Source: Diplonema papillatum
Lineage: Eukaryota; Euglenozoa; Diplonemea; Diplonemida; Diplonemidae
Length of the DNA: 64,000 nt
Assembly (NCBI GenBank): GCA_030068145.1
Contig: JAPJBO010000968.1
Coordinates: 1-64,000 of the forward strand
Direction of reading: 5' to 3'
Part shown: positions 1 through 9,908 of the stretch, in pieces
Numbering within the stretch: the first letter of the stretch is position 1
Layout of the letters: every line of letters begins with the position of its first letter
Notes under the pieces: generated by a model
What the model was told of the DNA's origin: nothing
What the model saw: only the letters and a program-made list of their open reading frames with translations
The model's database searches: none
Translations under genes and position numbers: made by a program

Positions 1-1440
1 AAACACTTCCAGACTTAGGGTGACAAACACCGGGCAATGGGTGGGGATGTCATATTGGCCCTTCTTTGCGGTGACCACTGCTACTAGCGCCGGCGCCGCT
101 GTTCGGTTCAGGAAGCACATGTCGATACGCGAGCCACCCTCCCCGGCCCAACAGGTAGCCGGGGCGGCTTGTGAATGCGCCCTCGCCATGACAGCCGCCG
201 AATCAATCCATCCACCGCTTCCGCAGGCCGCTTCGAGAGCTGGGCTATCTCTAGTCTCGGTGTTGAAGTCCCCCATTATGACAACGGGTACCTGCCCCAG
301 CCCCGCCGCCATCTCGAACACACCGGCCAGGAGTTTTTCGCGCTCCCTCACGGCTTCCGAATCTTTCCCGACATGCGCATATACTGATATCACGTGTATA
401 GTCGCACGCGCGTTCCCCGTCGCTACTACTGCGTGCGCGACTCGCGTACTGCGAAAGAGCTCTCTTTCCAGCTCAGTTGAGGGTCGGGCTACCGTCGCTA
501 CCATGTTGCTTTTCGTGGTCACTGCCGCCCCTCCCGGCACGCGCTGCCCAATTCCGCTCGCTCCTACGACCACCGGTACATCCTCCCCCCAGTGGCATCT
601 CACGCCATATGCCCCGAGGTAGAACTCGCTGGTTCGTTTCACTTCCGGCCCAGCTCGAGTTTCCTGTAACGCAATGATGTCCGCTGGCAGTGTCGCCACA
701 CTGTGACACCTTGAGTTCAACGACCCGAGATTTGTTGTCGCCAGGACCACTTCTCCTCGGGGCCCTGCCACTCCCCCCCGCGGGGCTGGCGCGACAGTCT
801 CTGCTCCGAGCTGCCGCAGCGATATCGTCGACGTCCCCACTTCCAGCGCAGAAATCTTCTGCAGCACCCTGTGCGGCAGAGCGAGCGCGTCGTAATGCTC
901 GGGTCGATACGTCAGGACGACGACTCGGGTTGCCCTCGCAGCTCTTCCTTCGCACCGAAGCTGCGTCAAGTTCCGTGTCGATAGAACCCACACGCTCGCC
1001 TTTAAAACTTCTGCGGCAGCTTGGAGAGTATAGTGGTCCCCATACACCCCGTCGCTTGCAGCTTCGAAGAGGTAGTCTGCAAATGATTTCGGGGTCTCAG
1101 GGACAAAAGGCGTTGGTGGGTTCGTTCGGAGTTGCCGGGTGACCTTCTGTCGCAAGGCGGCAGCCGTGAGGTTCAGCCTGCCACCGCGAATCAGTGCCTG
1201 ATACTGGCAATTTCCGTCCTTCCCTACCACTTCACGTCTGGCTCCGAGAACTGCTGCTGCCTTGTCTAGCAACCGGTCGCCGCTTTCCGCTGGCGTCGGG
1301 TTGTTGGTCGCTTCCGCAGTCCAAGAGCATCGCACATTTGAATTGTTTGTAGGTCGTTCGGCGCCCCGGGTTGCCCTGGTGCGTTGATCGCTAGCTGATT
1401 GATTACTAGCCACCGAGCTTTCTCCGGGGCGCCCCGCGAC
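1..1440 (-). CDS. LINE ORF2, N-terminal part: OTU-like protease plus APE-type endonuclease (partial)
   Basis: One frame is open from the window edge to the stop codon of ORF1, about 480 codons. It has two recognisable domains. First, an OTU-like cysteine protease: KDGNCQYQAL (Asp codon 1218-1216, Cys codon 1209-1207) and, about 100 residues later, RPEHYDAL (His codon 897-895), preceded by the GVYGDHYTLQAAAEVL helix typical of OTU folds. Second, an endonuclease/exonuclease/phosphatase domain: TTNLGSLNS, DIIALQE (681-661), VISVYAH, GDFN (273-262), SRIDMCFLN (132) and an H-CPV motif (His 39-37). All the catalytic motifs of a target-nicking LINE endonuclease are kept. The reverse transcriptase should lie beyond the left edge. 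The frame has no ATG until about codon 312, well inside the endonuclease, so the translation start is unresolved. The function is inferred from motifs; the endonuclease call is firm, the OTU call good. Confidence 0.82.
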
Positions 1441-2688
1441 CTAGCTTTCCAGCGGGTTGTACCGGTTCCCCTTGAGCATCCCTTTGAGGGTCTGCTGCTT
1501 GGCCCCTTTCGCTGCTTTTGCTTTCGGCTCGACGTCGGTTGCTTTCGTTTCGGCTCCGTGTGCATTCGGCTCGACACCGCTCGACTCCTGCTCGGTACCA
1601 CTTGATTTCGGCTCGGCCTCCGCTCTGTTAGTGGCTTGGTTGAGCTGTTTGAGCTGCTCTGCGAATTCCTTCTCGGCGGCTTCCTTCTTTGCCTTCGCCT
1701 CGGCTTTCTTTCCCTTCTTGTTCGGGCTTGGCTGCGCTGGTGCTCGCGCATCTGCTGCTGGAGGGGTTGGTGCCCGCCCGGCGTCTGCGGTTACGCTTGG
1801 GAGTAGTGACTCCACCCGGGCACACATCTCTGTTTCGAAGACAGCGAGCTTCCTCTCCACTTCGGCCATCCACTCCATTTGGCGCACGAGCGCTGCTTCC
1901 TCGCGCTGCGTGGCAATACAAACCTGGGCCTCGGCCCAGTTTTGGAGCCGCTTCTCGTACATCGCCTCCCAGGAGGCTCGGGCTTCAGCTCGCGCCTTTT
2001 CCCACGTCACCCGCTGCTGCTGCTGCTGCTGAGCCCATGCTTGCCAAGCGTTTCTGGTCTCGTCTCCGGCGCGGGTGGTTTCCTCTCTGTCCTGCATGTC
2101 GGCGTCGCCCGTTGTTTCGGCCTTCGGCTGCAGCTCACCCAGCAAGGCCCGTAGCCGCGCGAGTTGCTTCTTTCGGCCCTCAGTATGCGCCCTCAGAGCC
2201 ATGCGCCACTCCCTCTCGGCCTCTTTTCTCCCAAACTCTGCGACGAACTCCGCCTTTGAGTAAGTCGGCCCTCTCGGGGCGTTGTTGTCCGGGAGGCGCT
2301 TAGGCGAGTGTGCCGCGGAGAGGCCCTCGATTTGCTGCTCGAGGCTGCGCACCCTCTCCTTCTTCTGCTCTTCGCGCTGCTGCTTCTCCAGCTCTTCGAG
2401 GTCGACGATGTCTGCCTCCTCGTCGCCGACGCGTACTCGCTGCGCCGGTGGTGGTGTCGGAGCCTCGATCATGGCCATGCCGCGCCGCATTCTGACACGC
2501 GCTCCCGTCCACCCGATCTGCTCGATGACAGATTCGTACGCCCCTGCCTTGCCCTTCAGCCCGTCCAACTGCAGCGAGAACTGCTTGAACGTCGGCAGGT
2601 GCACCACACGCACTGTCGCGGACGTTCTGCTTCCCGATGCAGCTGCTTCGGGACCCAGGGGGACCGCGTGGAGGTTGTCCGCGTTCAT
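1441..2688 (-). CDS. LINE ORF1-like protein
   Basis: A 415-residue ORF directly upstream of, and in the same frame as, the endonuclease ORF; a single TAG (1443-1441) separates them. The first ATG is at 2688. The N-terminal third is mixed and globular. Residues about 90-135 (DIVDLEELEKQQREEQ region) and a later Glu/Lys/Arg/Gln-rich stretch look like coiled coils. The C-terminal third is Ala/Lys/Glu-rich with repeated EPK-type motifs and is probably disordered. I see no CCHC knuckle. Position, basic charge and coiled coils fit a LINE ORF1 nucleic-acid-binding chaperone, but I recognise no specific domain. The call rests on its place next to the endonuclease ORF. Confidence 0.65.
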   Translation of the reverse strand: MNADNLHAVPLGPEAAASGSRTSATVRVVHLPTFKQFSLQLDGLKGKAGAYESVIEQIGWTGARVRMRRGMAMIEAPTPPPAQRVRVGDEEADIVDLEELEKQQREEQKKERVRSLEQQIEGLSAAHSPKRLPDNNAPRGPTYSKAEFVAEFGRKEAEREWRMALRAHTEGRKKQLARLRALLGELQPKAETTGDADMQDREETTRAGDETRNAWQAWAQQQQQQRVTWEKARAEARASWEAMYEKRLQNWAEAQVCIATQREEAALVRQMEWMAEVERKLAVFETEMCARVESLLPSVTADAGRAPTPPAADARAPAQPSPNKKGKKAEAKAKKEAAEKEFAEQLKQLNQATNRAEAEPKSSGTEQESSGVEPNAHGAETKATDVEPKAKAAKGAKQQTLKGMLKGNRYNPLES

Positions 2689-2729
2689 CTTTGTCAAGTA
2701 TGAGTTTGTGCTATGTGGCTTTTTTCCCC

Positions 2730-2901
<172 letters not shown>

Positions 2902-3221
2902 AAACTCAGAACTGAGGTTTCATTTTCTTTTTACCAAACATGCAATGTTGGAGGAAATGGGAAGCACGTCGCCGCAAACCGTGGCGTTTTCACTTGCGTC
3001 TTCCAATCCAGCTTTACGTAAAAGCGATCAGGCACTGCGTTCAACGGAAACAACTCTTCTCATCATCAACATTAGGTTTGTATCAGCCGCGGTTGTGCGA
3101 GCGACGAGCTCTTACTTTGCGCTTTAAGAGCCCCGCCGTGGACATAGGTATTGGGAAGCAAATCAAACATGCGACATGGAGATAATGTTATCCACCCCGG
3201 GTTTCCCCTCCCCCCTCGTCC

Positions 3222-3285
3222 CCCGGCGCAGACGGGACCAGTGCGGTGTTGAGCGCATACCCATTCCAAGCACGTTCTTGCAATC
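3222..3285 (-). repeat. Dispersed ~60-bp conserved motif, copy 1
   Basis: The same ~60-bp sequence, containing GACGGGACCAGTGCGG and AGCACGTTCTTGCA, recurs at 46843-46903 and in the opposite orientation at 53558-53618. Flanks differ among the copies apart from C-rich runs after the motif. Confidence 0.75.
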
Positions 3286-3562
3286 CCCCCTCGTCGTGGG
3301 CAGTTGCTTTCGCACCTGCCCGTCTTTTTCTTTTTGTTTTCACCCGTCTGACCGCGATTCTGTGTCGACAAAGGCGAAACAAAAGCACGACGGGGGGGCA
3401 ATTGTCGGAGTAAAGACCAAGTTTTACGGGACGGAATCTGCTGATCTGAAAATAAAATGAGAAGCAATTCCCCGCAAGGAATCGAAATACAAAACAAGAA
3501 AGAAACCACAATCATGCTGTACTTCGGAGGTTTTGTGTCGCTGGAATCATGGCTTGCAAGTT

Positions 3563-3630
3563 TGCAGGTTTCTCGTCAGAGCCATTCGGAAGCAGCCCCT
3601 CTTCCGAATGGCTTTGACGAGAAGCCTGCA
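3563..3630. other. Long perfect-type hairpin (30-bp arms, 8-nt loop)
   Basis: Arms 3563-3592 and 3601-3630 are reverse complements with two mismatches and an 8-nt loop. The arm core CTTCCGAATGGCTT recurs once more at 3777-3803 outside any hairpin. The size and shape resemble a small-RNA precursor, but a MITE remnant or foldback is equally possible. No expression evidence is available. Confidence 0.6.
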
Positions 3631-4059
3631 TTGGAACCTAATCTTCAACTGAGCTGAAATGTCAGATTCTGCGGAACGACATTGCCTCGATTTTTATTGC
3701 ATCAGGCTCGATTTTCATGTGTGCCGTCTTTCGCTGAATTCAGGACTTGCAATGATTACAAGTTAGCAGTCTCCCTCTTCCGAATGGCTTCGACGAGAAA
3801 GGCCGCACAGCCAGGTGTCGCCAAGTCCAGTAGTGACGCTATTTTTTTTTCGCACATAAGGGGGCAGCAGTCAGTTGTGAGACTGGCAGGTGAGCAGCGT
3901 CACCTCCCCTAGCGAGCTCTCGGATCAAGCTGCGTCTGATGCAGCTGTTGTATGGATCGCCTACATACACTCAGCCGCGCGTGCCATCATTGCGAAGGTT
4001 ACTGCTGCGGCCTTCTGGGTGGCAGCTGTGTCAGGTCAAGTAGCGAGATCTGAGGCCCT

Positions 4060-4300
4060 GTGATGGCTGAGTGCACACCTAAGCAGGGCTGCATCCTCGT
4101 GTTGTAGCCGTGTTGTGTATAAGGCTTCGTGGGGGCCTGGTCAACCACCTCATCACTATAGGGCACAAACCTTTCTCGACAGTGATTGGGCAGTCTGGAT
4201 TGCCGGGGGCGGGTCTCCATGAAGAAGAGAATTGTAAAGCAAGACCTGCCCCCTGCGCCTGCTGTCTCCGGCTGCTTCGGCAGACGACACATACTACTAC
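4060..4300. repeat. Diverged dispersed repeat shared with 35.0-35.4 kb
   Basis: Blocks such as GCTGCATCC, AGCCGTGTTGTG and AAGCAAGACCTGCCCC occur in the same order here and at 35035-35370, with indels between them. This suggests old copies of one non-coding element. Confidence 0.6.
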
Positions 4301-4727
4301 TACAACTACTGCCCGTCGCACATAAGGGGAAACGCTTTTTCCCCCTCGAACCTTAAGCGCCCACATGCGGACCACACGTATTTTCTCTGAGACTGCAAAC
4401 GGAGCGTAAGCCCTGGGTGTGTACACGTAAGCTCTTTCATCCCGATGAAGAGATTACTTGCAAGGCACCATTACCACCGTCCATTGATAGAGCACAGGTC
4501 TTGATGCGAGGGGTATATCCCAGCCTTCTGAATACCAGCAACCCCGGATCTAGCTTCGCCAGCCAGTTCCGGGGGGCAGCGTGCGTGTTTTGGCGAGGCA
4601 GATAGAAAAAGGCGAGCTTCGGCCACACCGCAGCCCGCTGCACGGTCAGCGGCTCTCTTTTCAGGAGGCCTGCTGCAGCGTGCCGACGACACGGAGGCCG
4701 AACAGCCGAAGAGAACCCCCCTCCTAG

Positions 4728-4930
4728 GCATAGTGGTCAAACGATTCGCACTCTCGCATATTATCGCATTTTGGGATTCTGGCGCCAATTATCGCATTTT
4801 CACGATTAAAACCTGGACAATTGCAGTCATGGTGGGCGGTCGCATATATTATCGCATGCCGATTGTATGCGATGATTTTGTGCGAAGGTGCGACGATTAT
4901 TATTGCATGCGAATCGTTTGGCAACTATGC
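4728..4930. mobile_element. MITE-like element with 23-bp terminal inverted repeats
   Basis: GCATAGT..CAAACGATTCGCA at 4728-4750 is repeated inverted at 4908-4930 (three mismatches in 23). The 203-bp body is rich in TATCGCA motifs on both strands and has no coding capacity. I saw no clear target-site duplication. A poly-C run starts at about 4939. Confidence 0.7.
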
Positions 4931-4959
4931 GGCGGATTCCCCCCCCCCCCCCCCCCCCA

Positions 4960-5276
4960 TGGTGCTTCCCACTCAGGATCGGCTACCCGACTTGCCTGCA
5001 CCCCCAGGTTCAGCCGGTAATTTGATGAGCCGGCAGTCGGAAGGATCACCTGACTCCTTCTGCCCCTTTGGTAATTCGCCACCCTGCCCGCCCTTGCCGG
5101 ACTCCCAATGTCTGACACCGCATGGTCAGTTGTTTGAACAGCAGTTAACAGGTTCCCCGGTGCTGCGATGTCAACACTGCTCCGTCGAATGCACGAAGGA
5201 TGGCCAGACGTTCCAAGGTCTGAGGGGACTCCGCGCGCATGAGAGACGTTGCCACCTCGCGGGTGTGAGATTCTGA
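4960..5276 (+). pseudogene. Fragment encoding a C2HC zinc-finger peptide
   Basis: The open frame ends with RCQHCSVEC...GLRGLRAHERRC, a C-x2-C-x16-18-H-x3-4-C finger. The same finger type occurs twice in the ORF at 31482-31826. In both places related non-coding sequence follows a few hundred bases downstream (5617-5722 here, 31996 and 32605 there), so this is probably a remnant of the same element. The upstream part of the frame runs through a poly-C tract and the MITE and is not credible coding. Confidence 0.45.
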
Positions 5277-5616
5277 TCCGCGTCGTTTGAGCCTCATCGG
5301 ATTCTTGATTGCTGGCTGGTCTATATTTCACTCCGCACCCGTTTACCCTGACTAACGGGAAAAACTCGAAGTGTCTGTACGAGTGAACGCACACTAACAT
5401 GAGAGGATGAAGGCACGTATATGCCGCCTGGCCCTGTGCTAGGCGTAGTTTGAGGTTGTACTTATTTCCGAACAACCTACCACGAGCTTATCCACCCACA
5501 CCCCCATTTTTCCCCTTTCTTTTTATTTACTTTTTCCCGCCCGATGTCGCTGATGACTAACGGACCGTCGGACCCGTCCCAACGGGGGTGCTTATGGAAG
5601 CTGCAATGAAGGCTTA

Positions 5617-5722
5617 GACCGGTACGGGCTACATGGCAACCCCTGCTCAACATGTAGAACGTGGGGGGCCCTTGATCACATTCATTACGGGTGTGGTCGT
5701 GGTGTCGGTCGCAATAGTCGCT
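5617..5722 (+). repeat. Internal-deletion copy of element sequence from 32.0-32.7 kb
   Basis: The first part, ACCGGTACGGGCTACA to CTGCTCAAC, matches 31997-32031. The second, TGTAGAACGTGGGGGGCCC onward, matches 32612-32670. The ~575 bp that separate them at 32 kb are missing, with the junction at a TGCTCAAC sequence present at both ends of the missing piece. Confidence 0.75.
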
Positions 5723-7235
5723 TCGCTAGCCAAAGAGAGAGATAGAGAGAAAAAGAGCGCCAGAGAGAAAAGAAAAGATAACGTTATCTTCCGGAAAAGA
5801 AGGGTACGCGAACCCCCGAAAAAATAATTACCCCCAAAAAAAATATACAGAAAAAAAAAAAAAAATAAAAACACAACCGACGGTGACCCCCAAAACCTTT
5901 TTCAACCTTTCCAACACCCTTCAAGCTAAACCATTATACAACGACCCCCCCCCCCCTACCACACTTTTGTGACGCCACAAACTTCGTTTCCCGAGACGTT
6001 ACCATACGGCCCAACCCCCGAACACCAAGAGAGGTACAGTTTGGAAGGGACTGCATGTCAAAGCAGGAAAAGGCATATGGAAACGCTCAGAACCGATAAA
6101 GAACAAAAAAAGTCGTAACCCAACACAGGACGAGAAGGAAGGAGCAGCACCACCAGAACCGAGAAAGAACAAAAAAAGAAGAATACTACGCACCAAACCC
6201 ACCACCCTCCCCAACCCGGGCTTCCTTTTTACCCCTGCAAACCCGTGAATAGGTGCTACGGGAGTATCTGGCAACCGCTGCTTAACAGTGCTCACGTGGG
6301 CGGTGTCTTCGGACAGCACCTCGTGATGTTCGCATCACAAAACAAAGAAGACAGTGAAATGGTCGTTACCTGGTCGGGTTTCGCTCGCGACCGTTTCCTG
6401 AACAATCCTTCACTAAATCCGCGGTTAAATAACCTGGCCTCAGTGGTGCAAGCACCACGCGCTCTTCAAACCCAAGAAACATTTTCCCCCCTACCACAAC
6501 TAAGATTTTCCCCCCGGGTGTTGCTGCCGTGTTGTTGGCATGTGCAATTAATCACCCAAAGCGACACTTTTTAAAGGGGAGCTGACCTCCCCCCCTAATC
6601 ACCCCCCTCTCCCCATGACCCCATGACACAGATAGAGGAGTCCGGAGGAAACAAGTACTAGAGGAGAAAGAACTGAAGCAAATAGCGAGCTTTCGTGGCT
6701 TGTTCCTGTTAAGATTTGTATTCATCACCTTCATCAACGCGCCGTGCGCGCCGGGGGGGGAAAAAAAAAGACAACGAAGCAAAAACTTGCACTCCAAAAA
6801 TGAATTGCGGACTGGCGTTTCGGACTGACGTTCGTCGTCGGAAGCACAACAGAAGAGGAACCGTCAGGTGTCCTTCTTTCCGGTGATAAAAGATGCCCCC
6901 CCGCCCACCATCTCCCCCTCAAAAGCGAAATCCAAGACGAAGAACGAGGTGCGCACAAGACTGCGGTGGAAAGAAAGAATACAGCAGGCCAGTCCCTCAA
7001 GGCTTCTCTGAGCAAACTCGTTTGAGCACCTTCGGTGCTCTTGGGGGGTCTTTCGTGGCACAAGTAGTGCAGTCTAGGGGTCCAGCTTAGTTTGCCGTTC
7101 AACCGTTCTTGTTAGCAAGCGCACAAGTCCGAGGTTTGAGGGCAGCACGCGGCCAGTCCAACAATAAGCCCGAGGTAAGAAGTTCAGGGGAGAGAGCGGC
7201 ACCCTTATCCGCTATAGGTCTCACAGGCTAGAAGC
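5723..7235. other. Intergenic, no supported gene
   Basis: Low-complexity A-rich and C-rich runs (5840-5870, 5945-5960, 6575-6615). ORFs are short, overlap on both strands and lack recognisable domains. A stretch near 6930-7010 shares short blocks (GAAGAACGAGGTGCGC, CCCTCAAGG) with 24440-24510. Confidence 0.55.
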
Positions 7236-7239
7236 CTCT

Positions 7240-7870
7240 GGCCACACCCGAGCGCGCTGCATCAAGGTTCATTCAATTCCTGTGTCGGACTCCGATCCAA
7301 ATATTGGATCGTGCTGCATCAATTGCAGTCATTCCATGATCTAAGTCACCAAACCCAAACGCGTCGCATCACAGTGCATTCAATCAGAGGGTACTCTCTA
7401 CCTCTATTTCCATGTGATCCAGACACAGGCATTCCCGTTTTCTTATGCCTGTGCCTGGGTCATGTGACCGCAAGTAAACGCGAGCGAGATGTGCACCCCG
7501 TGCTTTCGACAGCGATCTTGGTTAGCTTACCCGAGCGCGCTGCATCAAAGTTCATTCAGTTCCTGTATCGGGCTCAGATCCAAATATTGGATCGTGCTGC
7601 ATCAATTACAGTAAATCCCTGATCTAAGTTAGCAAACCCAAACGCGTCGCATCAAAGTGCATTCAATCAGAGGGTACTCTCTCGTGTTCCAGGCACAGGC
7701 ATTCCCGTTTTCTGATGCCTGCGCTGTGCCTGGGTCATGTGGCGGCAAGAAAACGGGAGCAAGATCAGATCCAAATATTGTCTCGTGCTGCATCAATTAC
7801 AGTCAATCCATGGTCTAAGTTAGCAAACCCAAATGCGTCGCATCAAAGTGCATTCAATCAGAAGGGTGCG
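7240..7870. repeat. Tandem repeat, ~280-bp unit, about 2.3 copies
   Basis: Landmarks GAGCGCGCTGCATCAA, CCAAATATTG, CAAACCCAAACGCGTCGCAT and CACAGGCATTCCCGTTTTCT recur in order starting near 7248, 7530 and 7770 (the last copy truncated). No reading frame is conserved across copies. Confidence 0.8.
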
Positions 7871-8220
7871 GAAGGAGCGTGCAGCTCAGCGCCGGAGCCA
7901 CCATTATTCCTGCCGTTCCTTCCCGATCTTCCGCTACCCCCCAACACGCACCGCCTTCAGTCTTTTGCTGCTTCCCACCCATGCCGGTACTGGCACCCCG
8001 GGATGTCTTTGGGTGACAACCTCCAAATGCGCTTATCCAGGTGTCGAGCTTACCCGAGTACACACTCAAGTTCTGATGTACCTTCCACCACCCCGGGTTA
8101 GTGTCGCCTTTCCCGATGGATGCCTTTGTCGTATAGGATCGAAGATCATAGAAGATTGATACTATTCCGACGAGAACTAACACTTGTACAAAGGTTCTTA
8201 CCCCGTCGCTCCCGAGAAAA
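7871..8220. other. Intergenic, no supported gene
   Basis: Only overlapping short ORFs on both strands; no repeat or motif recognised. Confidence 0.5.
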
Positions 8221-8371
8221 ACATGGCTAGCCATAACCCATAACGAAAGCGTGCACTAAATATACAACCCGTAACCACATAGCCCTTTCTTGCTCTAAGA
8301 GAACCCATTCATGAACGGTCACACGGAGACCCTAAAACCCCGGAATTTCAAGCGAACTTTAACTCTAAAAA
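8221..8371 (+). repeat. Dispersed repeat, near-identical to 32685-32835
   Basis: About 150 bp from ACATGGCTAGCCATAACCC to GCGAACTTTAACTCTAAAAA match the copy just inside the right end of the 29811-32878 element. The last ~55 bp also recur, diverged, at 35268-35325. It is probably a detached 3' part of that element family. Confidence 0.85.
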
Positions 8372-9033
8372 CACCGTAGTTTTACCCCTCGCTTGCCCAC
8401 CTACGCGGCATACGCACGAGAGTCTCTGCATGACCTTTCTACGTTTGTTACGCACCATCAATCTGGCATCACGCAGCAGCAAGGACGAGAGCAGCGAGAC
8501 GGGCGAGGAGGAAAGTATTATTAGGTAGGTGACACTGACGCGAAGTGGTGAGACCAAGGTCTTTTACTTAAGAAATTCTACGGAACCCTGTTGCGGGCCG
8601 TGTTCCCGTGTCAGTATCGCCTCGCTTTTCCACGCGAAAAGGCGACACTACCGCGGGATGAAAGGATTCACCCTGGATTGAGCTGCAGAGAAATCATTCA
8701 ATAGAGCGTCACACCGGAAATGATCCTCCGGATGAAGAAAAGCACTTCTTCTTCTTCTTCTTTCGCTGTTCTTCTGCAGCCACGAACGAAGTCATGCTGC
8801 GGCGAGACTCTGTCTTGCCTCTCGTTTGTCTTGTCTTGTCTTGTTTTGCGCCTCTAGTGAAGGAAAAGACCCTGCCGCCCCCCCAACAAAAAGCAAAAAG
8901 AGCAATAACAACATCATGCTTCGTGCACTTCTTCAGCACAGGCCCTCCTTACGGCCGCCCCACACAGGCTGTGTGCGTGCAAAGGCAAAAGGCTGCCTTG
9001 CAGCCCGTATTTAACCCTTTACGGACGGGGGTC
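8372..9033. other. Intergenic, no supported gene
   Basis: A simple (TTC)n tract near 8748-8762 and short ORFs without recognisable features. Confidence 0.5.
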
Positions 9034-9299
9034 ATATGAGACGATGCCAAAAAACCCGCCCTTCTCCCCTTTGCACTAATAAAATACTTTTCGACGTCAC
9101 CCCTTACTGGCCCCGAAACCCCATCTGGGCCCGCTTGTGGGCCTTCTGAGGCCCCTTTACCTTCACCAAACCCGCCAAAACCCGTTTAGGGCCCGTTTTG
9201 GGCCGCACAGACAGGGTGTCGGGGCCGGCATACAGTATGGGATGACGTCAAAAAATGTTTTATTATATAGTGCAAAGGGGAGTTGGCATCTTATCATAT
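9034..9299. mobile_element. MITE with ~95-bp inverted arms (copy 1)
   Basis: ATATGAGACGATGCC at the left and GGCATCTTATCATAT at the right start long inverted arms that include CCCCTTTGCACTA, TTTTCGACGTCA and GGCCCCGAAACCCC, so the whole 266-bp element folds back. It contains no gene. A second copy at 26872-27860 is interrupted by another insertion. Confidence 0.85.
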
Positions 9300-9503
9300 T
9301 TTCATGTCGAAAAAGCCAAAACCCGAGCGGGAGTTCGGGCACTGTGCCTTCAGAGCAAAGACACATCGAAAAGGATCAATGTTTGCTGCTGTGAAGTGAT
9401 GTGTTGCGGAACCTTTCCAAAGGAGCGCCAGGTTTCCCATTTTGGAGTCGTAACACTCTCGAGTTCGACCCGTAGACTCTCCGGAAGGCTTTTTTATTAG
9501 GGT

Positions 9504-9544
9504 TTATTCCCTTATAGCCACCACGATTTTTTTTTATTCCCTTA
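9504..9544. repeat. Landing-pad motif TTATTCCCTTATAGCCAC, two copies
   Basis: One full copy lies at 9504-9522. A second begins at about 9535 and is interrupted after CCCTTA by the foldback element. The same motif recurs near 19654-19689 and 21450-21550. Confidence 0.75.
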
Positions 9545-9584
9545 GGGAGCACAGATTTTTTCCTGAGCGGGCCACCTGCCCACC
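9545..9584 (+). repeat. Left terminal inverted repeat of the foldback element
   Basis: Forty bases matching the reverse complement of 17541-17580 with one mismatch, preceded by TTA. Confidence 0.9.
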
Positions 9585-9689
9585 GACTTGGCAGAATGAA
9601 AAGGTGGGTCCCCAGACCCCCCCCCCACCTTGGTATGCGAAAAATATTTCTTGAGCAAAGCTGAGAAAATTTTCCCCCGCCCCAGCATT

Positions 9690-9768
9690 AATATGTGGTC
9701 GAGTTGACAGTGCGGCGTACCTCTACGGTGAGGGGCACAGGTTCGAATCCCGCCACGGTCCATTTTTT
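9690..9768 (+). ncRNA. tRNA-like sequence with pol III A and B boxes
   Basis: TGGTCGAGTTGACAG (9696-9710) resembles an A box of a class II tRNA. GGTTCGAATCC (9740-9750) is a perfect B box and a T6 run follows at 9763-9768. The acceptor arm does not pair, so it is not an intact tRNA. It is a tRNA pseudogene or tRNA-derived promoter. A degraded second copy (ACCTCTACCCCTGAGGGCAC) follows at 9771-9825. Confidence 0.45.
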
Positions 9769-9908
9769 CACCAGTGCAGCGGACCTCTACCCCTGAGGGC
9801 ACAGGTTCCAGGGTCATTTTTTTCACCAGATTTTCCCGCACCATTTTCGAGCACTTACATCGAAATTCTGAAGCCATCGGCGACCGTGGTCCGTGACCGG
9901 TCCGAAAA

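Noticed and set aside
4821-5276. Full 151-codon zinc-finger gene
   Set aside because: The N-terminal half is translated from a MITE and a poly-C run; only the terminal finger is credible, so it is listed as a fragment.
9690-9768. Intact tRNA gene
   Set aside because: B box and A box are present, but the acceptor and T stems do not pair properly; kept only as a tRNA-like sequence.
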